A DNA stretch of 64,000 nucleotides from Membranipora membranacea (taxonomy: Eukaryota > Bryozoa > Gymnolaemata > Cheilostomatida > Membraniporidae): positions 14,198,001-14,262,000 of the forward strand of contig OU612073.1 of assembly GCA_914767715.1 (NCBI GenBank), written 5' to 3'. Below the pieces are notes generated by a model that saw only the letters and a list, made by a program, of their open reading frames with translations, was not told where the DNA came from and searched no databases. The position numbers and the translations under genes were made by a program. Positions 34,776 to 49,700 of the stretch are shown here, one piece after another. How positions within the stretch are numbered: position 1 is the first letter of the stretch; each line of letters begins with the position of its first letter.

Positions 34776-37700
34776 GAGTAAGTAAGTAAGTTTGTAAAAT
34801 TCTGGTACCGACACAGCCTGGATGTATCATACAAGCTATGATATATTATTAATATAATCTCTATTTCTAACTTTTAATTTGCACACATTGTAAAAGGTAA
34901 ATGATCGAAGAAGCTCTCTTGACATGGAACCTTCATCGTAAGCTGAGGACTTGCCTGCCATGAAACATGTAAAACCTAGCACACACATTCAAAACTGCCA
35001 GCTTACCTTCAACAACCTATCAAAGGCCTCCAGAAATATATTATGCTCTTCTATCATTTCTTCATGAGCCATTTGCCTCTTGAGCTTTTTCCTTTAATTT
35101 TTAATAAAATATATAATATTTTGAGCTCCACTGTCACTTGATCAGAGGTAAAGCAATGAAAGGAAGAAAATGACCTTTGCACCTCATTGTGTATGTAGTT
35201 GGTTAGCCAATGAGGACCACATACAAGACTTCAAAGTAAATTTATAGACACTTGTCTATATGGACTGTGCTCTATTACAGACTCGCATATCAGGAGGGGG
35301 GGGGGGGGCTGTGAATCAAGGAGGGCCAACTCCAAAATATACAACAATTTCCATCTAAGAATTCCATTTTGCAAAATGTTAATTATTTTTTCAAGTAGAT
35401 GATGATGGTGATGAGAATTAAAGAGGTAGGTGCAGCAGCCACACCATATTCGAGTGGTAAGAATGAGGAGTTGATGTGGTGATAGGTAGACAACGTGCTG
35501 TCAAACAAAGCTCCTTGAAGACAGAGGTCAACAATATCACTCCGCCACCATAAAGTTCTACCAGTTGTGACCCTGCATGATTGCACTGTGAAAGTTATAG
35601 TTGGATGCAAATTTAACATTTAAACGAATTCAATGATCGAGGGCTGGCTAGCTAAGAAAGTCAGATTGTTAAGTTCTTGAGCCGTCTTAGTATTCATCGC
35701 TAGTAAAACAGAGTTGCCCTACTCAATAGATAATTCTCATCGTAGTGTATTATTTGATAGAATGCACCAGGCTCAAACTCGAAACTCGAAACACCATATC
35801 CATTCAATGTACTTACTTGCAAACCTTTGAGTGAGGCCTTTCATCACATGCGATTTCTAACCCAAACCTCTCCTCCTCTAGTCTCGTCTTCATGACATCC
35901 TGTTCTGTTGCAGAATACTGAAATACAAACAGATATGAGACCAACCTCCAATAGACCTGATAACAAGTTACAAAAATTTGGCATTATTTATATTGTTACT
36001 GGGTACTGCATTTTGTTAATTTTGATTAGGGTCAGATTTCTCAAAATTTTCCATTACAGTGATAGAGTAAAGCAACGCAATATAGATAAATAAAATAAGA
36101 TAAGATGAAATAAAATAAGATGAATTAACATAAATGAAATAAAACAAATAAAATAAGATAAATTAAAATAAATAAAATAGGATAAAATAGAATAGAATAA
36201 AATAAACAAAAAATGAAATAAACTAAAACAAAATAAACTAAAATAAAATAAAATAAAATAAAACAAAACAAAACAAAACAAAATAAAATAAAATAAAATA
36301 AAATAAAATAAAATAAAATAAAATAAAATTAAATAAAATAAAATATAACGAAATAAAATGAAATGAAATGAAATAAAATAAAATAAAATAAAATAAAATA
36401 AAATAAAATAAAATAAAATAAAATAAAATAAAATAAAATGAAATGAAATGAAATGAAATGAAATGAAATGAAATAAAATAAAATAAAATAAAATAAAATA
36501 AAATAAAATAAAATTAAATACAATGCAATACAATGCAATACAACAATACAATTTACAACATGCCTGCTCAACTCACAACAAGACAGCCGATGGTCTTCTC
36601 GTTGTAGTTTCCAAACCTCTCTTTCTTACTCATCAACCTTTCACATTCACTTAGAGGCTGCAGTCTATTCAGGAAACAATCTTCATTCTTCATCGACAAC
36701 CACCATCCTGGTAAAGTGTAAATCACACCATGTTATTATTAATTCCTGGTATGACAGAAAGACCACAACAAAGTGTTTTCGATGTACTTGTTCTTCTTTT
36801 CATGTCAAGGTCGTCAGTCTGATAGGGATTCATTCCATATTTTTATTATTTTCTTTTATCGACAGAGCAAACATGACAAAACTCTTTTTCCATGTACTAG
36901 CTTTTCTTCTCAAGTCAAGCTTGTCAATCTGATAGGGATTCATACCATATTATTATTTTTCTTATTTGACAGAGTGAACATGACAAAACTTTTTGTCCTG
37001 GTACAAGCGCTTCTTTTAATGTCAAGCTTGTCTGATAGGGATTCATTCCACATTTAATAACAATAATATGGCAGGAATCCCTGTCAGACTGGTAAGCTTC
37101 ACATTAGAAGAAGAGCAAGTGCCCTAGACAAACAGTTTGCTTGGGTCATTCTGTCAAACAAGGCAAATAATATACACATTTTGAAAGAAAATAGTTATTT
37201 CTGGTTGAGAAATTTTGTTTGAATTGTTTTGTTCAAGGCAATCCAAACGAAAATGGCTGCTTCCAGTATAGCGGAGTTATCTTCCTTTACGGTATGGGAG
37301 ATAACTTCAATGACCTTGTTTGATTACTCAGTATAAGCTGATTTGCAATAAGCCTTGAAAGCTATAAAGTAATAGTCCTGGCACTAATTATTGACTTGAT
37401 ACTTGTCAGTGTCTTACTTCCTGGCAACAAAGAAAAATTGCCACCTTCCAACCCCAATCATTGACCTTCCTTACTATGTGGCCGAATATTGTTGCATAAA
37501 AGCACAACTGTCATCGCATATACTAGATTCAAAGCCATCTTGATTTTATTGTAGAATATCATTGTATATATGTGCTGAGAATCTGATGTGGTGATATAAC
37601 ACTGAAACACAAATCAACTAAAAGGAGAGTATTAATCACCAGAGTACTATCTCAAAACACAAAATATTTTCTGCTCTCGGTTTTCTATCTGTTATATTTG

Positions 37701-40700
37701 TCACAAAGGCTTTTAAGTAATATCGCATATTGCAATGTCAGATTAGTAAACTTACCATCAAAGGCATGTAAAGGATAATTACAGAGAACGCCCCCATCCA
37801 CATACACATCCTTTTGCCCTTTATCGTTCCTTATCTTTTGAGGCTGAAATAATCCTATAACACAAAACATGAAGTTGATCAAAATTGCCTGAGATAACCT
37901 AAATATGGTGACATTGTATGAAATCTTTCTGGTGAGATTGAATGTTTTGTAGCATTGAATATGTAGGCTTCTAATTGTATTCTCCAAAAATATGGAAGGA
38001 GCTAGATTGAAACTCTCCTTATAAGGAGAAAACATTTTTTGTACCTGGGATAGCCACTGACATCCTGAGTGCGAGATTGATAGCGAGATCCGGTGTAGTT
38101 TTAGGATGAAAATATTCCAAGCTGAGTAAGTTCACATTGACAGCTGTTATACAAAGTTCATTTCCTGTTGCCTCATACAGCTGGAAATATTAAGTTTTGA
38201 TATAATTATCATCATACTTTACAGAAGTACACAACTTTTTAACTTAAATAATCTATCAATGGTTAGGCACTGTGTTATTAGTTTTCTACCACAATGAAAT
38301 GACGCTGCGCCAGCGCATTGCAGTGTTTATTGAGAACACCAGCCATAGTATCTTTACTGCAAAGTATCCAGTTTATTTCTATGGCAAGACAACTCATAGC
38401 CCACAAGTCCTAGCTCCAAATACATAATATTGACGTACAGTTTGAAGTGTTTGAAAATTGAAATGTTCAAGAGCAGAAAACAAAGAAAGGGTTGACACAC
38501 AACGTAAGTAGAAATTCTTAAAACGAAATCGCTTCAGCAATGTACACAGAGTATAGGATTTTGGCAGCCAACCACAGTGTGAAAAGCAGCAGACGGTATA
38601 CAATTATCAGCGCAGTGTCTCTCTGAATATACATACCTGTGATCAATAATTCAGTAGTTCAATCAATGTAGTCATCAGACAACCCCTAATTACTAGGTTA
38701 GTTGGAGTTAATGGCTACCTGTTGAATGAGTTAATGCCCTCACACAAGTTCACTGTCAGAAACTAGCAGAACTAGAGTTAAACTTACTTGCTTGAATGTC
38801 ACTCCAGGACCTAATTTGAGCTTGTCATCCAAAAGTTCGCCAAAGAACTTTAAAGCATGTTTTCCAGGATTCCATCCATAGTGTCTGACCAAATTTGGTA
38901 GAAGACTGCAGACACCGCAGGAATGATCTAAAATCACAAAAATGATGATCAGTGTCAGCGCTGGAACATCTTTACTCTACAAATTTTTTCTGCGATGAAC
39001 AAAAAATGTAAGAATTATTTGTAAGAATTATCTTCCCGAATTGCTATAGAATTCCCTCCATTGACTTTTAGGATAGATAGAGCTGTACCAACAAAATAAA
39101 ACGGAAGCAAATGCGGACAATCAACACACTGTCATTGTGCTATGCTATTGTACTATGCTATCGTACAATATCATATCCCTTTCACCCAACTTGCCAAGGA
39201 GTCTATGTTACCTCAATGGCCATGAATCGGGACTACTCAAATCCAACATTATTTGCGTAGTGATTACCTCGCGCTCTAACGTAGATGGAAGGAGGATAAA
39301 AAAATACTGACATTTAAGCAATCTGTAGCCAAAGTGCGGTCTGAGCTCAGAGTTTTGGTCAGTGCTGGTGGCCTGGTTGGTGCAGGCCCATATTTCTAGG
39401 GGAGGCAGGGATGCCTTGCCTCCCTTAGAAAGCTGAATGGCGTGGTCCAAAAATGATATAATTGATTATTGCATGTCTGAATCAGGTCTTTTGGGATTTC
39501 CGTTTGCTAATTAAATGCCTTAAAATTGCTTAGTAACAACACCTCAGCTGAGGTCATGAACCTGATCTGTCAGTTTCACTTCCTATAGAGTAAACAAGAG
39601 GCACGTCTGTTGATCACAATTAAAGATTCTCAATCATCAAAGGCTAAAAAATGTTGGAATATCATTTGAAATGATTCAACTGCCATTTGGATTAGTATGT
39701 CAAGGGTTGATATCATTATTTCACCTAATTCGAATGCATCCCTTAAAAAGGACAATCTGTTTGGGAAAACTATTTGCCGACCAGGTAATCACTCTGGTAT
39801 GTAGCCTCAATCTATAATATTTGAGCTATACAGACTACATCACCTCAAATATCCAGGACCTGTAGCAATAGTAGCAATTGATTACCCAGCGTCAATTTTC
39901 CGTAAACAAGTTTTTGATATATGCAAGTTTATCAAATAATTCAATTGGGAAACAACCGATTTAATTAGATGAGTCTTTGTGAGCGCTTGAAAGCCATTTA
40001 AAATGAATAATGGGATTGAGATGCGTCAAAATGTATCCTACATGCACAAAAAAGCTTACTTTCTATACAAGTATTTATGATTACTTGGAAATCATTTAAG
40101 ATGAATGAGCTTGAGATGCGTTAAAATTCATCCATCTTACACAATAAAGCCTATCTTCCAACCAGTCTGCAGCGACTCATGACAGGTTTGGGGGATGTTT
40201 TGCGGAGAGAAAATGTGCTTGGCTGGTCTTTAAAGCATAATTTTAAATTTTATGGGACACTTTTTTGCTACTTTGTCCTACTTTATTAGCTTTATAATGT
40301 CTCACAACCTTGGCATGAGCTTTTGACAACTTGGCACTCCTCGACGACTGGTATATGGAGCCGGGTATACAAACAATAACCCTCGCAGGCCTGTAGTTCT
40401 AGGGGAGGCAAAAGAGGCACTTCCTTCCCTAAAAAGCTAATTAAAATAGCCTAAAACACTATAATTGAATAATTCATGTCAACATCATCTCCTCTCAGAT
40501 TTCAATATCAACCAGAATCACCTGCAAAACCTCGTCATCGTCAACAGTTGTGTGCCGATTAGCTACACCACCTCCTGCCCCTAAGAAAGGATTTATCAAC
40601 GGGATCAAACATAGGTGTGGGTATTCAGAACGTTTGAGAAAAGTGAAATGGAGTGGACATGTGTTTGAAGAGCATCTCATGGGTACAATATACAATCGGA

Positions 40701-43700
40701 TATGATGTGGCCTCACCGGCGTTGGTTGTTGTTTGGAATGTTCTGATATGTTTAGGCCTTGCTTGTGATGGTGGTAGCTTAGAACTTTTTGATAAACAAC
40801 TATAAAATTCTACATCAAAATTAGTATATGAATTTATTCTGCTTGGGCATTATAATATTAATTGGAATTCCTCATCAATCACAAAAACACATTTAGAGCA
40901 GAGCTTTATGTCTGCAGGGCTATTACAGCAAGTTAATGGGATTTCATACATTAGCCATTTAGGGAGAGAAAGCTTATTAGACCATAACTATGGAAAAATT
41001 ATATGTTGGTCTAAAAACATGATGGCTCTTCAAGAGTGTGGTTATGGGTGCCACCAGCCAAGCCACCAGCATGGACCAAAATTCTGAGCTAAGACCGCAC
41101 TTTGGCTACAGATTGCTTACTAGTTGTCGGTATTTTGTTATCCTCCTCCTATCTATGTTGGAGCGCAAGGAAATCACCACGCAAATATTGTTGGATTTGA
41201 TCCCCCTTTAGTCAACTGCTGCTGGGTTATGCTGGGTAATTATGTTCGCTGTGTCGATCCTGAGTAGTCCCAATTCATGGTCATTGTCACTTAGTCAAGT
41301 TGGGTGAAAGGGATATGACATTGTACAATAGCATATCTACAATCTCGTTGTTAACATGTGATTATGTTTTAATCAACCAAATCACATGTAAACAGAGTGT
41401 GTTGATTGTCAGCATTTGCTTCAGTTATGTTTTGTTGGTACAGCTCTATTTATCCTCAAAGTCAATGTAGGGAATTCTATAGCATTTTGGGAAGATTATT
41501 CTTACAAGCAATTCTTTGTTCGTCGTGGATAAAATTTGTTGTGTTAGTTATACAATTCGAAAGGTTTCCTAATAAATCATGATCCCTTTTTCAATTTATT
41601 TCTAATTTCAGAATATAGAACCAATTTATGTTTTCAGCAAATCGTCTAGCAAAAGAAGTTATCAAGAAACCCTCTCCTCATTGATATTGAAAGGAGTTGT
41701 TGTTACAGTGCGGGAAGACAAAATATTTTCATCTTATCGTGTCATTTCTATAATATAACCAGTTCTTACCCATGAGGATTTCACCGAGAGGTAACTTGCA
41801 TATCTCAGTATATTCTTCTGCTGTGTATCCGGCAGCGAGCAACGCAGCAGTAAAAGCTCCTGCACTAGCTCCAGCAAATCGTGTAGGCTTAATTCCAGCC
41901 TCCTCCAAAACCTGCAGAGGAATAAAACCAAATTAGGAGATATACAGAATAAAATCGTACAGTTAACGTTATAAAAGGTGCAGGGCTTAAGTTATGAACC
42001 ATAAGGCAAGCATTGCCTCTAGGTCCTTTTGAACCAACCTCCTCATATCTGTCACCAGCAGTAGTTGAGCATACCAGCCCAACCATGAAGGGCGATCCCC
42101 AGCTGTTCTTATGCACACTTTATGTCAAATTACTTTCCAACACATAAATTACCTAAATATTATATTATGGCATAGTTGTTTTGCGATCTTGTTATTTCAA
42201 AATTGTATGACCAACAAGGTTTGTTACCTCTAGCATCAAATACAGCAAGAATATTTTAGCAATCCCTTTCTAACTGCCAATTAAAGTATTTTATGATTTG
42301 ATATATCTCACATTATAACGCTAACAAGAATAGAGATTTCCTATCAAAAATATTTATCTGGATCAATGTAGCGTAATGACAATCCCTTTCTAAGCAATTT
42401 GTATTCAGCAACTTGATAGTTAAATAGCTAAATCTTTATTTGTCACTACCAATTGATACGCCCAACTCCGAGTATGCCGGAGCCATTGACAATCAATCAA
42501 ATATTCTCATCTCGTGGAACAGGAACACAAAACTCTAGCAGTGAACAGCGAGTGTAATAACCATGTGTGCCATTCCCCTCACCATCCTCAATCTAACACA
42601 TAGTACACATGCTTGCATGGCCCATTTGTGAACCTTGTGAATTTGTGTCTTTCTTTGAGTCATTTAGAAGATAATCAGTTGACACATAGAAGAAGATAGA
42701 TAGATATATATACACATATATATATGTATATATATATATATGTATATATGTATATATATATAGATTTATAAGCACGCTTTTATTGGACGGTATGGTATAT
42801 ATTTCCCCAACTAAGTGGACCAAATTTTTTGTGGGGGCAGAAAAAAACCCCACACTTATAAAGTTGTTTAGGCAGCCCTAGAACCTACTTGGATTGCTCC
42901 TAACCCTATGTCTAATAACTTCATAATTTAAAATTATATTTTAAGAAGACAACTCCAACCCACAAAAACGACCAATTTGGATATGTGTTTCTCTTAAACC
43001 CTGCGGGGTCAGAGGATTTTCGTCCCACAGGTACCAGAATAAGCACATAATTATTACCCATAATAGTTGGTTTGTGGGGTAAACACAGTCACATAAACCA
43101 AGGAAGTTCACGAAAATCCTCTTATAAACTAAATGGGTATCCATGGATGAAGATTTAACGTTTAACCCAACAGATTATATTTTATCCTTGCTGCAATCTT
43201 TATCAGCTTTGCAAAGATTTTTAGTATTTGAGAAAATAGCTTACAGTGTGTGCCAGTCATCTAAAAGATCACTTTGTTCCTTGCACGATTTTGACACAAA
43301 TGCATCAATCATCAGCTGCACTTTGCAGTGTTGCTGACCTAATGTTATTATTCAAAAACCTATCTGCCTATAGCAACATGTTGTTGGCATTATTAACTCA
43401 GTACGGACAAGCAATATCATGCCCATATGTGTTTGTAAAATGATTTCCAAGTGGAATTAGTGATGCCGCCTTTAGTCATTGGATGGAATAACCTTGGCTC
43501 AGAAACACTTCGACATAGCACGCAACCCAAAACAAAAAGCGTAAACCCAAACTCACCAACCCATTTTGGTCTTGGCCCAAACATAAGTGCATAACTGGGC
43601 TGTAATGTGCTCAGCAGTGGCGTATATTAGCAATCACGGACCACGGATATCCGTAAATCAAAATCCTTGATTACATTGTGTAAGCCAGGTTGAATAGCTC

Positions 43701-46700
43701 AGTGTGTAGAGCTCTGCCTGGTAATTGCTGTTTATTAGGAATGTTGTGTGTTCGAATCCCAACAATGGCTGTTTTTTCAAATGGGTGCTTTATAACTGGA
43801 GAATTTTTACTTTTCCCAAGGGGGGATGTCTTATAAGTGAGGAATTACGGTACATACAGAGTTTGACTTTTGACCTTGAGCTGGACAAGCCAATCAAAAG
43901 CCCGGTGTATTGACACACCCACACCCTCCCCGCCGCGCCGACGGCGTGTGGATCGGGCCGCACCCGGTCATTATGCTCATCTCTAAAAAGTCAGTGAGTG
44001 AAATTTTTTAGAATATACGCCCCTGGTGCGCAGCACCGAGTCACCCAGCTCAGGAATTATAGCCATAATATATACGCCTGCCTCTGGGTTAGTGCTTGAC
44101 CACGTAACTGTTTTGGAGACATAACACTCCCATTATCACCCATGTTCAGATCGGTATTAGGGTCTGGATGCAGCTCTACTTAGATGATGGATTGTGTTCA
44201 CAGATGCGTGTCACTCAGATAAATTGTCAATGCTGCTAGTTGAGAAAATTCACTAGTTGTGTGCACTAACTGCCCTCATTCTTCTGCATTCAAGAATCTG
44301 AGGATCAGGACAGAAAACAGGACCCCTCATCTATTAAATCATTTGAGTCACATATTTTGGGATGTATCAAGTTTAGAAAATTGCTTGAGTAAATGAATTG
44401 TGCCTAATAATTTAACGATAAACCTGTTTACAATGGCTGATGATAATAGTATTTTGTACTCATAGTTACTGACAACTTACACATCCTATGCTTGTTAATC
44501 ACCTTCTTTCCGAAATGTACTACGCCTAAAAATTTAACTGCACATCCTGTCTAATAAGAGTTCGTAATAGACATGGGTCGGAGGAAAAGGAAAATCTCGG
44601 ATGAGTTTGCAGACATACAAGAAGGAACACCCATCACTGCCCTGTATCCCCCAGATGGGAGATGGTACGCAGCAAAAGTAATAAGTTGGGAGAGAAATAA
44701 AGTTACAGTTGAGTACACCTCAGACAACCATAGGCGTTGCCTGAAGCCATTCCAGATACAGGTATGATAGCAAATAAATCTGCTGCTCATCACTATTTAA
44801 AATGCATTGCATGTGTTTTCAACTTTTTTGTTCATTTTATAGCAACAATTATACTTTAGACGCAGCCTACCATCTGTAATTCGAGTTTCTGGTCATCAAA
44901 TTTGATCAAGTACTCAGCACCCTATTTACACATTTTGGTATTACTCCATCCACTTGTATGTGTTTTGTATAGATGCAAATCAAAGGTATGTTTTGTTTGT
45001 TCGCTCAAACATTTACTTGTTCCATTTTCTTAAACAGTAGATAAACCTACATCCAATTTTGCCATTCGAGATTATTGATGTTATTGCCATGAAATGCTCG
45101 AGTTTGGACAAAGAAGATGATCGGTTCTGTCAAGGCATTAGTATTGGATCTTTGGTTGCATGTTGAGTGGAAGATATGCGAAGCACCTATTTCGAAGACA
45201 GGATAATCTTTTTGTCGAACTGGTTAAATTAATTACACTTTCTCTCCCCATTCTGTATTTTTAATAGTGTGTCAAGTCATTATTTTCCATGCTACGGGTC
45301 TCTACATTCATTGACTGGCTTATCCATTGATATATTATGGTATTATTAATTGATATTCATAAAGATCCACTTGTGGGCAGTTTTGCAGGCTGTTGTGTAA
45401 TTTCAAGCTTGATCTGTTGTTGTGTGTTCGAAAATTCAGATAATAGCTCAACAGACAAAGACTATGCTAATACATGTAGTTCAAGAGAGGTAGATACCGA
45501 CATAGATGGAGTAGCTGCATTAAGCCCAGGAGCTGGTGATGACATAGATGGAGCAGCTGCGGTAAACTCGGGAGTTGGTGATGCAGTTGGTGAGTAGATT
45601 GGTTTGAGCCAGGCACTGTTATTGTACTTTGGTATGATTTGTAACCCAAGACTATGTAGCGCAGTTTGAGTTTGAAAGGTGCACCGTGACTGCGTGTAAT
45701 ATTAATTGCATAGCAGTGGGGACCTTGATTTCTGTTTTGAGAAATTTGTACAAATTTGCAATAACGATTCCAGGCCTGCAGTATATATTCATATCCATGT
45801 GCCACTCATTGTGTTGGTTCAAAGGTTTCTGTGTTCAAAATGCTATGGGGTCCTTGCATACATTGATTTGTCGACCCATTGATTGCTCAGATTAGCAATG
45901 ATGATATCCTTATAAACATCCATTAGTCTTAAACTTTAGACTTATTTCTTCGGTTTAAAGCTGGTGATGACATAGATGGAGCAGCTGCAGTAAGCCTGGG
46001 AGCTGGTGATGACATAAATGGAGCAGCTGCAGTAAGCCTGGGAGCTGGTGATGACATAGATGGAGCAGCTGCAGTAAGCCTGGGAGCTGGTGATGACATA
46101 GATGGAGCAGCTGCAGTAAGCCTGGGAGCTGGTGATGACATAGATGGAGCAGCTGCAGTAAACCCGGGAGTTGGTGATGCAGTTGGTGAGTAGATTGGTT
46201 TGAGCCAGGCACGGTTATTGCACTTTGGTATGATTTGTAACCCAAGCCTATGTAGCGGTTTAAGTTTGGAAGGTGCACCACTGCATGTAATATTAATTGC
46301 ATAGCAGTGGGGACCTTGATTTCTGTTTTGAGAAATTTGTACAAATTTGCAATAACGATTCCAGGCCTGCAATATATTTCATTTACATGTGCCACTCATT
46401 TTGTTGGTTCAGAGGTTTCTGTGTTCAAATTGCTATGGGGTCTTTACATACATTGATTGGTCGACCCATTGACTGCTCAGATTAGCAATGATGATATCCT
46501 TATAAACATCAATTCGTCTTAAACTTTAGACTTTTTTCTTCGATTTAAAGCTGGCGATGACATAGATGGAGCAGCTGCAGTAAGCCTGGGAGCTGGTGAT
46601 GACATAGATGGAGCAGCTGCAGTAAGCCTGGGAGCTGGTGATGACATAGATGGAGCAGCTGCAGTAAGCCCAGGAGCTGGTGATGACATAGATGGAGCAG

Positions 46701-49700
46701 CTGCAGTAAGCCCGGGAGTTGGTGATGCAGTTGGTGAGTACATTAGTTCGAGCCAGGCACGGTTATTGTACTTTGGTATGATTTGTAACCCAAGCCTATG
46801 TAGCAGGATGAGTTTAAAAGGTGTACTACGGCGTGTGATATTAATTGTATAGCTGAGGGGTACTTGATTTATGTTATGAGAAATTTGTACAAATTTGCAA
46901 TAATTATTCCAGGCCTTCAATATATTTCATATACATGTGTCACTCATTTTGTTGGTGCAAAGTGTTCAAAATGCTATAAGGTCTTTAGATACATTGATCG
47001 GCCGGCCGACTCATTGATTGTTTAGATTGGCAATGATGATATACTTATAAACATCCATTCTTCTTAAACTATAGACTTATTTCTCCGATTTAAAGCTGGT
47101 GATGACATAGATGGAGCAGCTGCAGTAAACCCGGGAGTTGGTGATGCAGTTGGTGAGTAGATTGGTTTGAGCCAGGCACAGTTATTTTACTTTGGTATGA
47201 TTTGCAAGCAAAGCCTATGTAGCGGTTTGAGTTTGGAAGGTGCACCACTGCGTGTAATATCAATTGCATAGCAGTGGGGACCTCGATTTCTGTTTTGAGA
47301 AATTTGTACAAATTTGCAATAACGATTACAGGCCTGCAATATATTTCATATACATGTGCCACTCATTTTGTTGGTTCAAAGGTTTCTGTGTTCAAATTGC
47401 TATGGGGTCTTTACATACATTGATTGGTCGACCCATTGACTGCTCAGATTAGCAATGATGATATCCTTATAAATATCCATTCGTCTTAAACTTTAGACTT
47501 ATTTCTTCGATATAAAGCTGGCGATGACATAGATGGAGCAGCTGCAGTAAGCCTGGGAGCTGGTGATGACATAGATGGAGCAGCTGCAGTAAGCCCGGGA
47601 GTTGGTGATGCAGTTGGTGAGTAGATTGGTTTGAGCCAGGCACAGTTATTTTACTTTGGTATGATTTGCAAGCAAAGCCTATGTAGCGGTTTGAGTTTGG
47701 AAGGTGCACCACTGCGTGTAATATTAATTGCATAGCAGTGGGGACCTTGATTTCTGTTTTGAGAAATTTGTACAAATTTGCAATAAATATTCCAGGCCTT
47801 CAATATATTTCATATACATGTGCCACTCATTTTGTTTGTTCAAAAGTTTCTGTGTTCAAATTGCTATGGGGTCTTTACATACATTGATTGGTCGACCCAT
47901 TGACTGCTCAGATTAGCAATGATGATATCCTTATAAATATCCATTCGTCTTAAACTTTAGACTTATTTCCTCGATATAAAGCTGGCGATGACATAGATGG
48001 AGCAGCTGCAGTAAGCCTGGGAGCTGGTGATGACATAGATGGAGCAGCTGCAGTAAGCCCGGGAGTTGGTGATGCAGTTGGTGAGTAGATTAGTTTGAGC
48101 CAGGCACGGTTATTGTACTTTGGTATGATTTGTAACGCAAGCCTATGTAGCAGTTTGAGTTTGGAAGGTGCACCACTGCATGTAATATTAATTGCATAGC
48201 AGTGGGGACCTTGATTTTTGTTTTGAGAAATTTGTACAAATTTGCAATAAATATTCCAGGCCTTCAATATATTTCATATACATGTGCCACTCATTTTGTT
48301 TGTTCAAAAGTTTCTGTGTTCTAAATGCTATCGGGCTTTACATACATTAATTGGTCGACACATTGATTGTTTAGATTGGCAATGATGATATACTTATAAA
48401 CATCCATTCTTTTTAAACTATAGACTTGTTCGAATTAAAGTTTACTTTGTCGATGCTTGTTCGAAAATGCAGATAATAGCTCATCAGACAAAGACTATGC
48501 TAACAATGTGAGAAATATAGATACCCATATAAATGGAGTAGCTGTAGTAAGCCCAGGCGCTGGTGATGACATAGATGGAGCAGCTGCAGTAAGACCAGGA
48601 GTTGGTGATGCAGTTGGTGAGTAGATTGGTTTGAGCCAGGCACGGTTATTGTACTTTGGTATGATTTGTAACGCATGCCTATGTAGCAGTTTGAGTTTGG
48701 AAGGTGCACCACTGCATGTAATATTAATTGCATAGCAGTGGGGACCTTGATTTCTGTTTTGAGAAATTTGTACAAATTTGCAATAAATATTCCAGGCCAT
48801 CAATATATTTCATATACATGTGCCACTCATTTTGTTTGTTCAAAAGTTTCTGTGTTCTAAATGCTTTCAGGCCTTACATACATTAATTGGTCGACACATT
48901 GATTGTTTAGATTGGCAATGATGATATACTTATAAACATCCATTCTTTTTAAACTATAGACTTGTTCGAATTAAAGTTTACTTTGTCGATGCTTGTTCGA
49001 AAATGCAGATAATAGCTCATCAGACAAAGACTATGCTAAATGTGTGAGAGATGTAGATACTCACATAAATGGAGTAGTTGCAGCAAGCCCAGGAGCTGGT
49101 GATGACATAGATGGAGCAGCTGCAGTAAGCCCTGGAGTTGGTGATGCAGTTGGTGAGTAGATTGGTTTGAGCCAGGCACGGTTATTGTACCTTGGTATGA
49201 TTTGTAACCCAAGCCTATGTCGCAGTTTGAAAGGTGCACCACTGCATGCGTACATAATATCTGATTCTAGAAGTTCCCCACCCCCACCATTTTCCCAAAA
49301 TATTGCCATGATGCCTATGTTGAGTGTTCCTTGTAATTGTTAGCAACACAGATACCGGCAATGGTTTATCATAGTCATAGGTTCTGCTCATCACTACATT
49401 ATAAATGATGCCGATAATTTAGTATTTTGAGCGACTTCCTTATTATTGCTTGGTTAAGGGCCTCCAAGCTTCAACCTTGATAAGTATTCATTTACCGGAA
49501 GAGCAATGTGCACCTTCTTCGTTATCTAGCAATGCCCGTGACACAAGAAGAACATTTTCATCTCAGACGACAGAACGCAATGGCTGGTGATGATCTTATG
49601 GTAGCCTTGGCAGGTAGGGAACCAAGTATAATATTTAGGCATGCAAGTGTTTTCAATGTTGAGGAATTATCTTGAGGGCAAATCAGGGTTCATGATGCAC

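Noticed and set aside
36054-36571. 165-codon Phe/Ile/Leu-rich frame on the - strand
   Set aside because: Translation of the AAATA/AAATG microsatellite; lies in an intron of the - strand phospholipase gene.
43143-43443. Overlapping 64- and 65-codon frames on the + strand
   Set aside because: No family similarity, no splice continuity with the nested gene, and two competing frames; probably random.
43688-43770. Functional tRNA gene
   Set aside because: Boxes A and B are too far apart and no cloverleaf closes; a SINE head is more likely.
45337-45439. Start of a separate small gene (VLLIDIHKD...)
   Set aside because: The frame is only the intron upstream of the exon at 45440; a strong AAAATTCAG acceptor explains where coding starts.
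45929-48803. Several Pro/Ala/Ser-rich frames on the - strand (SPAPRLTAAAPSMS)
   Set aside because: Shadows of the repeat exons of the + strand gene, whose phases and splice sites fit throughout.
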